Positions 35,200 to 45,559 of a stretch of DNA of 64,000 bases are shown one piece after another. The stretch spans positions 310,001 to 374,000 of the forward strand of contig OX336359.1 in assembly GCA_946902875.1 (NCBI GenBank), read 5' to 3'. Made by a program: the position numbers and the translations under genes. How positions within the stretch are numbered: position 1 is the stretch's first letter; each line of letters starts with the position of its first letter. Source of the stretch: Nematopogon swammerdamellus (taxonomy: Eukaryota > Arthropoda > Insecta > Lepidoptera > Adelidae). Under the pieces are notes generated by a model. That model saw only the letters and a program-made list of their open reading frames with translations, did no database searches and was not told the DNA's origin.

Positions 35200-35405
35200 T
35201 AAAATCCAACGTCTGCTTTCTGTCTGTATGCCTGTCTGCCCGCTTATAACTTGAGAACCACTGAACCGATTTTAATACAGTTTGCTTCTACGGATAGCTT
35301 GGTTCTTCCCATCAATTATCGCTACTTTTCATCACGTTAAATGGCTTATGAGGTTAGCAGAGAAGTCAAATATGAGAGCGGGCGGAGCCGCGGGCACAGC
35401 TAGTT
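35200..35405 (+). repeat. Retroelement 3'-tail-like repeat
   Basis: 'tgcccgcttataacttgaga', 'accactgaaccgattttaat' and the end 'gcgggcggagccgcgggcac' plus 'agctagt' form an abundant lepidopteran repeat end, also in part at 6365-6498 and 44517-44556. Class unresolved. Confidence 0.5.
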
Positions 35406-36503
35406 TCTTATAAAAATCAAGTTTTTCAACAATGTTCGAGGAGACTTGAGTATTGCTAGAAAACATTAAACTGATCTAAGCAAGTGGAAATTATAAAAAG
35501 ACCTGGATTTGAATTACATTTTTCTTTGCAACAACGAATAATAATTTTGTCTCGGGTCCTTCAAGAGAGGCGTGAATAGGAACCTATGAGGCTGCCATAG
35601 CATTCGCAACCCAAGGCATGCTACCGAACGTCCATGGGTGTAGTCAGACACCTTATGAGTGGCTCGACGCCACATGTTGCTCTTTTAATAAAAACATAAT
35701 AATATAATATTAAATTATGCTGCTGAAGTTCACACTGAATAAAGTCAAACATTCCTATAACAGCTTGCTGTAATAAAACTATTACCTAAAAGGCGAATAA
35801 ATTCAAATATTTGGTTTGTTCGTAACAATGTTGAAACTCTGCTCTTCTGCACCTGGATCGCTCTCGGAATTAAAGAGAAAAAGAAAGTAAGGTTAGGTCA
35901 GGTTAGATGGTGGAATTCCTGGATCACTGATTTTAACCTGATTAACACCCTGCCACCCCCTGCGAAGTTTCCTGCTGGCTCTTCTTTGTGGGTGTAACCA
36001 ACCCGGATTGTAAAAACAAAACAGGACCAATTCAAGCGTAGTGTATTACCATAAGAATGATGAATAAAGTATAAAGAATATACCTACCAAAATGATCGGT
36101 AAGGCAATTATTTAAGTGTTATCTCGCTCAAAATGAGCAATCAACAGAAGATGAAACTAAAATTTGCCATTCATGAATTCGCCGGCCAATTTTGAACTTC
36201 GAAAGAATTAAAAAGGACAGAAGTTAGAAGGTAGAAGATACTCATACATTTTGCCTCGTCTCCAAAATCATCTATAGATGTACACGAATCTTTTAACGAG
36301 ACGATACGACGCGACGCTTGCGATAGGTAATAGAATCCACAAGCTGTAGCTGAGGTACCAATATTCCACTACTGCGAAGAAAATGCGTAAAACTGAGAGC
36401 CTTTCAGATCCGAGGCGATAGGAGTAATGTAACTAGATACATATAATATTTTGGAAATATTTTTGTAGACCGCAGCGTAAGGCAAGATCAGCTGGATAAG
36501 GAG
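35406..36503. other. No supported exon
   Basis: If the first exon at 36546-36510 is real, this would be intron 1 on the minus strand. 35965-36075 is a repeat also found at 22490-22605. Nothing else recognised. Confidence 0.4.
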
Positions 36504-36509
36504 ACTCAC

Positions 36510-36546
36510 CCAACATCAGACAGAGGAGCAGGACGGCTCGGCCCAT
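36510..36546 (-). CDS. Possible first coding exon with signal peptide
   Basis: On the minus strand ATG (36546-36544) in a good context (A at -3, G at +4) opens MGRAVLLLCLMLG, a short basic start followed by a hydrophobic run, as in a signal peptide. It reaches a consensus donor GTGAGT at 36509-36504 after 37 nt, splitting a codon (phase 1). The sequence just upstream (36550-36650) is strikingly GC- and CpG-rich for this window, as expected near a promoter. The other exons are not found. The gene would encode a secreted or membrane protein of unknown kind. It could be chance, but start, hydrophobic core, donor and GC-rich upstream all agree. Confidence 0.4.
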
Positions 36547-36963
36547 CCTGACGTGTCGACCGTCATACATCACGGCGGGGTGTCATCGCTCATCCCCTCC
36601 CCACACACCCGCACCGCCGCCGCGCCCGCCCTCCACAGCACAGCCACATCTGAAACGAGAGATTTACGACCTGAAGATTTCCAGTTATCGGAAGGTCGTC
36701 TTTATGGCGACGGAACCCTAGATGCTGACAAAGTGCGCCCTTTATTCTGTTCGAGTGCACGAACGCTCTGCGGTCACGCATATATCAATGTTATTAAAAG
36801 TGGAGGCTGTGAAGACTTCCCTGTATGGAAGTGGAGATATGTAATATTATGTATGTACATAATTCTATTTAGAATTCATGCCCTAGTTATTCGCAAGTTT
36901 TATTTATATTCATACATTTCACGCTCAAGTGTCCGGACAACCGGGGTAAGTAGGGTCATTGTT

Positions 36964-37330
36964 ATTTTTTTTTTTATGGATAGCGCGACATGTGGCATCG
37001 TTTCACCTACAAGTAGGTGTCTAACGATGCCCATGGACATTCTGTGATGCACGGGGATTGCGAATGCCATGCCGGCCTGACAGGAGCCTTTTCACGCCCC
37101 TTTTGAAGAACCCCAGGCAGTACTTGGGAGGAAATAGATGGGCAGGGAGTACGTTCCACATTTTCCCGGTTCTGTGAATAAAAGATCTACAGAACCGGTT
37201 GGTGCGCATCCGTGGTAGATCGATTGAATAGGGGTGCATCCCCTGCCCAGTACGCGTAGTGCGGTGTTATGCTGCAATAGCTCGGATGAAAAACCGCGCT
37301 GTGGTCCGTGATGACCACATCCTTCAGCAA
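36964..37330 (-). pseudogene. Non-LTR RT C-terminal tail, minus (family A)
   Basis: After a T-run (the A-tail of the minus strand) the region reads on the minus strand YSIDLPRMRTNRFCRSFIHR, TGKMWNVLPAHLFPPKYCLG, FFKRGVKRLL. This is the post-catalytic tail of a jockey-like ORF2. Further copies are at 37387-37640 (minus) and 55190-55325 (plus). 5'-truncated and without catalytic motifs. Confidence 0.7.
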
Positions 37331-37386
37331 AGTATTAGTACAAGATTTAACCATCAAATACCATGAGAACAATGATTTACCTACTG

Positions 37387-37640
37387 AATGATTTTTTTTT
37401 TTAAAGAACGAAACGTAGCAGAACGCCACCATCGGACGTATGCAGGGGGTTTGAATGCCGTGCCGGCCTGACAGGTGCCTATTCAAGGCTCTCTGAATGA
37501 CCCGAGACTGTACTTATGGGCAGGGAGAGCGTTCCAGATTTTACCGGTTCTGTAGAGGAAAGATCTGCAGAACCGATCGCTATGCATCCGCGGTAAGTCC
37601 AGCTTGTTTGATGCGAAAGTGAAAAAGGGACAGCGTGAAT
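37387..37640 (-). pseudogene. Non-LTR RT C-terminal tail, minus (family A, second copy)
   Basis: Minus strand: NKLDLPRMHSDRFCRSFLYR, TGKIWNALPAHKYSLG. It has a small deletion after LPAH relative to the first copy and lies about 60 bp from it in the same orientation. The two may be pieces of separate insertions. Confidence 0.65.
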
Positions 37641-37804
37641 GCTTCAAACAGCTCCTCCCAGCACTCCTCATGGAATAAGTGAAAGAAAACACTTTGGGAA
37701 CGACATGCCTACGAAGTTGCAGTGGTCTAAATCCCGGGACACGCCGGGGTCACTCACTATTCGTAAGGCTCGACGCTGGAGCGAGTCCAGAGGCGAGAGC
37801 TGTT

Positions 37805-37940
37805 ATTTGACAGAGCCATCCCACAGGTGCGAGCAATGTTCCAAGCAGAACCTAATCTGCGGAACTTGGTGGAAAGACCGCGCCAAGGTGAGAGGTGGCT
37901 ATCCTATCGCCTTTTATCGCGGCCTCTTGTCCTTTATCCA
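37805..37940 (+). repeat. Interspersed repeat Z, right part
   Basis: 'cgcgccaaggtgagaggtgg', 'ctatcctatcgcc' and 'cttgtcctttatcc' match the right half of the copies at 45108-45415 and 56330-56660. Confidence 0.7.
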
Positions 37941-38084
37941 TCTGTAGTATTTTTATATGTATTTTCTAATATCGGTGAAACTTCATGAACAAGGCGAGCT
38001 CTCCAAATATTAATGAGCAATCTTCATATACGACACAGCAGGCATGCCGTACATTTCAGTGTAGCCTGTCTGTCATTAATAAAA

Positions 38085-38450
38085 AAAACCGGCCAAGTGC
38101 GAGTCGAACTCGCGCACCGAGTGTTCCGTATCCCCATGTCATGGCTAGCGCCGCTCACGCCATCTAGATGGCGTGTTATGAATTGCTTCATATTAGTTAA
38201 ATGTCATGATTAGTTAAAATGCTTCATAATCTATTCGGTAGATGGCGCGCGCACATACACTTTTTGGTTTCTTCTATGGGAACCCCTGTGAATTTTTTAC
38301 TTTTTCTTATTTTTAACGGGCTACCTATTACGGTTCAAGAGATACAGCCCTCGGACGGACGGACAGACGGACGGACGGACGGACAGATAGACAGACAGAC
38401 GGCGTAGGCTTAGTAATAGGGTCCCGTACCGGATACGGAACCCTAAAAAC
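38085..38450 (-). repeat. 'Gggttccgta' interspersed element, near full length
   Basis: The plus strand starts 'ggccaagtgcgagtcgaact' and ends 'cggatacggaaccctaaaa', with a (GGAC)n run at 38350-38400. It is the reverse of 39250-39612. Truncated relatives lie at 20600, 45498-45557, 47566-47848, 62505-62720 and 63367-63480. Non-coding, about 365 bp, class unknown. Confidence 0.75.
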
Positions 38451-38723
38451 TATGTAGAAACTAGCATCTACTGAAAAACACGTATTGTGCTGGTACACGG
38501 TACTGAGCACTGATCTATAGTACCAGATGAAATTTCCTCATACATCACTCCCGACTTGGGGAAGATACGAGCCTCCGCGGGGACGGCGGCGCCGGAAGCG
38601 AGCGGGTGAGACCGGTCATGTGCCTATCGGTGCTTTCTTCCGCCTGTCTGCCGCCCCACCGTCTCCTAACTAACCTAAACCGGTCAATTATTATTGTGTT
38701 GTGAGCGCTGATGTAATAGTAGG

Positions 38724-38898
38724 TACTAGGTGAAACGTCGGTCGAAATGGCTATGTAAATAGTTCGTGTTTTCCGTCCAGTTCAGTGTAACCGACATGAA
38801 ATGAAGGGAAGCGCTGTAGTTCACCCGGTGTTATGGGCTGACATCGCGGATGTTGTAGGTGATGTAGCCAACCGTGTCAGTTTCTATAAAAAAAAAGA
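38724..38898 (+). repeat. tRNA/5S-type SINE, 5'-truncated
   Basis: 'aaacgtcggtcgaaatggct', 'ttcgtgttttccgtccagtt' and 'gtaggtgatgtagccaaccg' are followed by an A-run. The head and 5S-like part are absent. Confidence 0.8.
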
Positions 38899-38929
38899 TG
38901 AACCTTTTCATACAGCACTTCCGAAAAAA

Positions 38930-39185
38930 AATGTCATCGACCAAAGGAGCTTAATATAAGCTGCTTTCACAATGACTCCTAATCGTGTAATATGGCTCAC
39001 CGTATCGTCTTATGTCCGCAAATACGCGAGTGAAGAGCATTAGAGCATTCATAGCATGAGACGGCTTGTTATGTGATCGTTTGAAAGTATATCATGGTGA
39101 CAATTTGCATGATGTGAAGGCGCACGAATGAATTTGGTTACCCATAGGTAACAAGTTTCATCGCGCTTTGCCGCTTCTAGTATTC
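38930..39185 (+). repeat. Interspersed repeat, inverted copy of 3118-3410
   Basis: 'gtcttatgtccgcaaatacg', 'gtgatcgtttgaaagtat' and 'tgcatgatgtgaaggcgc' match 3118-3410 in reverse complement. Confidence 0.6.
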
Positions 39186-39249
39186 AGTTAGTTGCCTTGC
39201 CTATACACAGAACCATAAAGATTTCAAAACCAAATTCCGTCTTTTTTTA

Positions 39250-39612
39250 GGGTTCCGTATCCGGTACGGGACCCCATTACTAAGCCTACGCCGTCTGTCT
39301 GTCTGTCTGTCCGAGGGATGTATCTCTTGAACCGTAATAGGTAGCCCGTTGAAATTTTCACAGAATATGTGTTATTATGGCCGATATAACATCAAATAAT
39401 AAAAATAAGAAAAAGTAACAAACTCACAGGGGTCCCCATAGAATAAACTAAAAAGCGCCATCTACCAACAGTATGAAGCATTTTAACTAATCATGAATTT
39501 TAACTAATATGATGCATTTCATAACACACATAGATGGCGTGAGTGGCACTGACCATGCCATGGCGATACGGAACCCTCAGTACGCGAGTTCGACTCGTAC
39601 TTGGCCGTTTTT
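39250..39612 (+). repeat. 'Gggttccgta' interspersed element, near full length
   Basis: It starts 'gggttccgtatccggtacgg' with a short inverted start, carries 'ctgtctgtctgtctgtccga', 'atgtgttattatggccgata' and ends 'cgagttcgactcgtacttgg'. It faces the copy at 38085-38450 across about 800 bp. Confidence 0.75.
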
Positions 39613-40906
39613 TTTAATGTATGTATCCAGTAATCGCTTCATAGATTTAACACTTCATTTACATACCCAGCTCCTTCCTTATCTTTACGACGAATGGACA
39701 ACAAAGATTAGAGTCCCACGAAAATAAATACATACACAGGCTTGAAGCTGCTCTGAATAATCAGATCACAAAGGCCTGTGACATATTGGCTTCATGAGAA
39801 AGGCCACGCGTACGAAACCCATTTCATTAATATGAGTAGCAGAGCGACCGCCCACGCCCAGCCCATTGCTCGTAGTGATAAAACATTGCATTCTGTCTGT
39901 GTAAGCTCAAACAATGCAAACCGTTAGAAGACGCATTAACTCATCGTGCACATAATAATATAGACAATACAAATATGTCACTATTTTGGTCGCAGGTGGA
40001 TTCACGTATGTTTATCAAAACGTGTGTTATTGCTTGGTAAAATTTGAGCAATTCGAACGCTGGATGTAACAAGGGCGTTAATTCGATAAAGCCCTCTGCG
40101 CATTGGACGGCAACGGCAACGGCACGACTTAGCGAGCACGGCACGGCAATCTGTAAAGTGTCAATCATGGTTTGATCCCGTTGCCGGTAACGCCATGTCG
40201 GTATCGTCATCCGCAAAGTAGGAAAACTGTTCCATGAATTTTCATACATATTTGTCTCCCCGTTGCCATGCCGTATGCCGTTGCCGTGACGTCGTCGTAT
40301 CGTCTAATGCGGAAGTAGCCATTTTACGTTCTGAGTTAATCATGTTTGAAGTTCTTGTGTCGTTCTCTAAGTGCATTCATAGGATGGACAGACAGACAAC
40401 CAAAACTTCAATAAAATGCATATCGTTATCTGTATTGTCCCATCAAAACCAACCTCATACAGTTTTTTTTATAGACAACCGGCGGGTGGCTGTGCCCAAA
40501 AGTTCAAAGGAAGATTAAACACAGCCAATATCAGCACTCCTCGCGAAAGCACGCTCAGACAGGTGATTCTTGATGAAGAAATATATATAATACATATACA
40601 TAAATAAACGTATTGTATGCAATAACAGTTCCATCCTTTATAATTGTGTGTAAGCCTCTTTTTTTCGCGAGTGGTGCCGTACTAATCGAAACCGCGGACT
40701 ACCGAGCGCAGTCGGACGACGACACCGCGACGCGAGTGGAAGCCAAATTGAAAATGGAATGTTAACAGATGGGATTCTGTTGCTACCGCCCGCGGCGGCG
40801 GCGGCTTCGACGTGGCGTCATTCCAAGTGCTCCATTTATTTGAAACTAACTTTTATCCGCAACTCCGCTTATGGCTCATATGGACGAAGGTTTATGAATT
40901 ATACCC
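39613..40906. other. No supported gene; CpG-rich stretch at 40680-40820
   Basis: 40680-40820 is CpG-rich with a GGC run ('cccgcggcggcggcggcttc') and might be a 5' region, but no coding start with a useful frame follows. 40500-40560 resembles the 3' tail of the RT family at 1690. Confidence 0.4.
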
Positions 40907-40995
40907 ACTTACATACATCATACCATACACTCTGCATCCCGACAATCGAGGTAAGCAGTGTAATCGGTTTTGTGCTGCAAGAACTCTGGAAAATT
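40907..40995 (+). repeat. Interspersed repeat Z, left part
   Basis: 'atcccgacaatcgaggtaag', 'cagtgtaatcggttttgtgc' and 'ctctggaaaattacagtaca' match the left third of repeat Z. Confidence 0.7.
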
Positions 40996-41334
40996 ACAGT
41001 ACAACACATACTATCCCGTTTGGAATAGAAAAATTGAACAAATCTGATGGCATTGCGCCTCACTGAGCGTCGATTCTCGAGGCGAGGTGTTTTTGGTTGG
41101 TTGTCGACTGCATCATTGATCCGTCGGCACAGCCACCCGTATTGGATTATATAAAAATTAAAAAATCTAATTATGATGATACATTTATATGTCGCTACCA
41201 CGGCACGAACTGTTGACGTGAGAGCGTCCTATACCTCGGAATGTATGGCTTGGTATTGATTGAGTGTAGCGTAAACTGTAATGGTCTCGCAATGGATTTC
41301 TCTAATCAATATTGATTAATAAAATACTAATATA

Positions 41335-42240
41335 CAGAGTGTTTCAGGATAGGGTTTCTTAACTTTAGGTTTCGAAAGGGGTCAATATTTGAAGACGAAA
41401 ATTTCTGAAAATTATTACCAGATACGGTCATGTTATAGTACTTTTTGATGGAAAACGTTTCATCAAGATTTGGTGGACGGTTAACGTCGGCTTTGGGTGT
41501 GGACATGGAAGCTCGTACCGCTTACCGCATTTTTCTCCGTATGGTTATCACCTGGTACCAGGACGCTCCTCTTCTCTTGAACTTGGACTATTGAAGGACC
41601 ACGCATCACTCCTGGAGTCAAGTGGTTGCGAGTTGCGACACTCAAAACTCCGTGGTATAATGATTGATAAACGGTGGTGCTCTGCCGAGAGGTTTTGTCG
41701 AACCGTGCGAAAGGTCAGTGCAGGTAGGAGACGAAAAAAAAAGGAAAAAAATGGCAACGAATATAATAAAATAATACTTACGAAATGAATTTGTGTTACT
41801 ACCTACAATTCTGCGGGCCTTCCATTACATTATGGATGCATTCCATACTGAACATCGGCCTTTATTAAATAAAAATAAAATCACTAACTTATGGATACAA
41901 ATGTATATGTTTATATACTTAACTATACTATACTTAAATATACTTAACTAGTAGAATTGATCTGCATGTAGGTAAATTTCAAACACTGAAAGTGCAATGA
42001 CATCAAATGAAAAAGGGGACTGGACTAAGTCATTTCACTCCCTAGACCTAGACAGCACTGTTGCCAAATCTCCCCATACTCACGTTGAGTTTTTATTACA
42101 ATAATTCAATTTACAATATAACATTTTTGCATGAAAAATAAAATACGGAATTTCGATTTGAGTGATGATGATTTGATTTTTTTCTAATAATGAGTACTTT
42201 CTATTCGTGAAGTTTCTCAAGCCTATCCTGAAACACCCTG
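41335..42240. mobile_element. TIR element of ~0.9 kb, TATA-flanked
   Basis: The left end CAGAGTGTTTCAGGATAGG and the right end CCTATCCTGAAACACCCTG are inverted with one mismatch. TATA directly flanks both ends (41331-41334 and 42241-42244), so the duplication is TA or TATA. The interior has frames of at most about 69 codons and no transposase motif, so it is non-autonomous. A single matching terminus 'gggacaccctgtata' is also at 15136. Confidence 0.7.
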
Positions 42241-42569
42241 TATAATGTTTATGTCCTGTAAACTCAGCATGTAAATGCTAATTCTTTGTATAACACTGAA
42301 TACCTATATACGTCATACAGTATTGAATAATGCATATATAGTTGCTTTATACTCGTATATTAGTGAACTGCACTGATCGCTCCATAAACATAGGACGATT
42401 TGTCGTGCGAGGACTGCGCGCACACTAAATCACAATGATGGATTAGTCTGACCTCGCGTCGACAAACAATGTCACATGGTACAAACGTGAGGGTTCTCAT
42501 GTAATACGTCTTGCAGTTGTTCGGGTTATATTAAAGTGTATTCAAGTTAGGTCGACTACTGCGATCGTG

Positions 42570-42716
42570 TAGATAGTACAATACACATTTTTATTATTGA
42601 TTGCTCCAAAAATTGAAGATTCAGAGAGACTTTTTGAGGACCTATTCTCGCCGTCCTCACCCACGTCGCCGACGCCGGACGCCCCCTCGTCCGGCCTTGA
42701 AAGAATTAAACATGTT
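42570..42716 (+). CDS. Short coding-like frame, unknown
   Basis: A 48-codon open stretch contains IEDSERLFEDLFSPSSPTSP and TPDAPSSGLERIKHV before TGA. It is rich in acidic, Ser and Pro residues with G/C third positions, unlike the AT-rich surroundings. There is no ATG at its start and no clear acceptor. It could be a last exon or an exon relic. I recognise no family. Confidence 0.2.
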
Positions 42717-42759
42717 TGAAAATTTTCTTAAAATTAGTTGACATTTTCTGCACATTCTT

Positions 42760-42845
42760 GGTTATCTATCTATCTATCTTCTATCTATCTATCTTCTATA
42801 TTCTATCTATCTATTCTATTCTATTCTATCTTCTATTCTATCTAT
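42760..42845. repeat. (CTAT)n microsatellite
   Basis: Interrupted runs of ctat/ctatt. Confidence 0.9.
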
Positions 42846-43221
42846 ACATATAATAAAATCGTAAAATTAATAATCTTTCTTTATTTGTGCGCGCCTTGTG
42901 CGCGCTCACGGAAAAACCACTGAACGGAATTTGACGAAACTTTATATAGTGACAGTGTATATCCCGGATTAACATAATAAACAAAAAAATATAATAAAAA
43001 TTTAAGTTATTATAAATATTATTGCGCACTTAAAATCACGTAATCCAAAGTAAAGGTAAAAAACTATTTTAAATGTCAAGTTGACAATGGAGAACTGTCA
43101 TCTCGACGTGAACTGGCCGGTGACAAAATGTTTGATAAAAAAAAAAAATAAATTTAAGTCGAACTCATTTCTGTTGCCCGCGGCTTCGCTCGCGTGAAAT
43201 TCGTATTAAAAAAAAAAGAAA

Positions 43222-43826
43222 GTAAGTAACTAAAGGCGGGGCGCTCACGTAAACGATATTCTTTCTCGATGAAAGTAACTAAGGGCGAGGCGGAAGTCGG
43301 AGCTGAGTTCAGGAAGAAGAAAAACGTTCTTGAATAAAGTAAGTAACTATGGGCGAGGCCGCAGGCCGAGCTGCGTTCAGGAAGAAGCTAAACCATTTTG
43401 AAGAAAGTAAGTAACTAAGGCGAGGCCGAAGGCCGAGCTACGTTCTGATAAATAATAAACCATCTCGAAGAAAGCAAGTAACTAAGGGCGAGGCCGAAGG
43501 CCAAGCTGCGTTCAGGAAGAATCTAAACCATATTGAAGAAAGTAAGTAACTAAGGCGAGGCCGAAGGCCGAGCTACGTTCTGATAAACAATATACCATCT
43601 CGAAGAAAGCAAGTAACTAAGGGCTTAGCCCAAGGCCGAGCTGCGTTCAGGAAGAAGGTAATCCTTCTTGAAGAAAGTAAGTAACTAAGTCGAGGCCGAA
43701 GGCCGAGCTACGTTCTGATAAATGATAAAACATCTCGAAGAAAGCAAGTAACTAAGGGCGAGGCCGAAGGCCGAGCTGCGTTCAAGAAGAAACTAAACCA
43801 TCTAGAATAAAGTAGTAACTAAGCGA
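43222..43826. repeat. ~67-bp tandem array with alternating subunits
   Basis: About nine units begin 'aactaagg(g)cgaggccgaag'. Type A units read 'gctgcgttcaggaagaag' and type B units 'gctacgttctgataaat'. They alternate A-B-A-B-A-B-A over the middle of the array, giving a higher-order period of about 135 bp. Confidence 0.85.
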
Positions 43827-43871
43827 TATAATGATTGAGTTAATTTAATTTAAATTTTATTATAAAGTCCA

Positions 43872-44306
43872 CGCTTCTGACGGCAAACATACCGTGCATC
43901 CTAAAACCTTGCGGTTATTCTCGGCTGGATGGCAAGAGGCCCGATGGTATCACCTTAGTTCCATGGGCTAAGGGTAGGTCTTTGATGTGGGATGCCATTT
44001 GTGTTCTCACATTGGCTCCAAGTCACGTTCGGGCATCTTCAAGAGCGGCTGGCGCGGCCGAGGCCGGGGCGGAGAGCCTCAAACGCAACAAATATAGAAA
44101 TATAATTCAAAATTTCGAATTTGTTGCGTTTGCGGTTGAAACCCTCGGTCCGTGAAGCAGTCAGTGAAGCCAAAAGCTTCTTGAAGAGGCTTGGGCCTCG
44201 GCTGGTGGACGCAACTGGTGCCCCGCAATCAAGGGCCTACTTCATTCAAACGGTAAGCCTTGCCATCTAGCAGGGTAATGCCGCAAGTGTTCTAGGAACA
44301 TTTTAA
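43872..44306 (+). pseudogene. RLE-type retrotransposon, endonuclease-end fragment
   Basis: It reads LTANIPCILKP, LDGKRPDGITLVPWAKGRSL, MWDAICVLTLAPSHV and NFEFVAFAVETLGP, then a stop and, in another frame, QQGNAASVLGTF with TAA at 44304-44306. It matches the last 150-160 residues of the intact protein at 58320-61235. KRPD and WDA are kept. It carries a premature stop and a shift, and sits inside the inverted-repeat unit. Confidence 0.8.
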
Positions 44307-45107
44307 ACACCCCTTTTGTGATAGTTATTTAATGTTTGTTAGGTAGGTTTTTTTATATTTTATGAAATAAATAGATTGAGTAAACGATATTATATTCTAT
44401 CGAAGAAAGGAAGTCATTAAGGGCGAGGCCCGAAGGCGGAAGAGGGTTTTTGGTTTACCTGAACGCAGCTCGGCCTTCGGCCTCGCCGTTAGTTGCTTAG
44501 ATTCTTCTTTGAAATAGGAATTTCACGCGAGCTAAGCCGCGGGCAACAGCTAGTTTTGAATATGACACTCACGCGAGTGAGACGAATCCAACGACATCTA
44601 ATTATATTAAATCCATCAAGTCCTTTAGGCTACATGACATGACACAGAAATATACCTATTACATACATACATACATACTCGAAAAATTTAATCTTTTTTG
44701 CTTGGCGCAGTCGTGTAAAAAATATATATACTAGACAAACTCATTTTCGAAAAAGCGAGTTGGTTCGCTTGCGAAACATCGAGAGTGTGTCTCGAACAGG
44801 AAAATGATTACTCCGTCTGTGCCTGTGAATAAGCAATAAAACCCTTCTGTGCCCATCTGCTCGGCGCAATAGTAGCGAATCACTTCAGCGAGGGTCCGCT
44901 CCGTGTTGTCGATTTGCCCTTACAAGTGCCCTCGGTCGGCCCCGACAACAACACGCACCTCTTTTGTCTCGAGGAGCATTATTTTCGGATTGATTTTGAA
45001 AAACACTCGGCGAACATCTCACGAATTCTTTTTTGTAACGTTTTCAAAAATTGTTCGCTTTTTCTGTCCAAGAAAAAAATAAAGATACATATATTATATA
45101 CATATCA

Positions 45108-45415
45108 CACACGCTGAATCCCGACAATCGGGGTAAGCAGAGTAATCGGTGTTGTGCCGCAAGAATTCTGCTAAGTTACAGAACAACACCGAACACCACG
45201 TTTAGCAAAGTATTCGAACAAGATTAAACGGATCAAGCAGCAAGTAAGGCACGAAGACCGCACCTGCTGCATAACTCGGTGGAAGTACCATGCCAAGGTG
45301 AGAGGTGGCGATCCTGTCGCCCTTTAGCGCGGCACCTTGTCCTTTATCCCTTAGTCGCCTTTTACGACATGCACGCGGAGAGGTGCAGTGGGGCTATTCT
45401 TTTTAAGTACCGAAC
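45108..45415 (+). repeat. Interspersed repeat Z, full unit
   Basis: It begins 'cacacgctgaatcccgacaa', contains 'accacgtttagcaaagtatt', 'tgctgcataactcggtggaa' and 'gcgccctttagcgcg'-like sequence, and ends 'taccgaacccacacagta'. About 305 bp. Class unknown. Confidence 0.75.
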
Positions 45416-45497
45416 CCACACAGTATAGAAATAAAGATAATGTTAAATTATTTATATTATATAGGTACCTAATTTTGTTACGGGAATAAAAATATAT

Positions 45498-45557
45498 AAA
45501 AACATTTACCAAGTGCGATACGGACTCGCGCACCGAGGGTTCCGTACCACCACATAA
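45498..45557 (-). repeat. Fragment of the 'gggttccgta' element
   Basis: 'ccaagtgcgatacggactcg' and 'cgcaccgagggttccgtacc'. Confidence 0.65.
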
Positions 45558-45559
45558 TG

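Larger units (their letters stand above)
43172..44547. repeat. Inverted-repeat-bounded unit with tandem arrays
   Basis: 'gttgcccgcggcttcgctcg' plus 'cgtgaaatt' at the left end is matched in reverse complement at about 44519-44547, with one mismatch in 29 bases. Between them lie the dimeric tandem array (43222-43826), an RLE retroelement fragment (43872-44306) and an inverted piece of the same tandem unit (44400-44500). Confidence 0.65.

Noticed and set aside
36553..37047. 164-codon plus-strand ORF
   Set aside because: Its first part is antisense to a GC-rich region upstream of a likely minus-strand start, and its end is antisense to an RT-tail relic; no domain.
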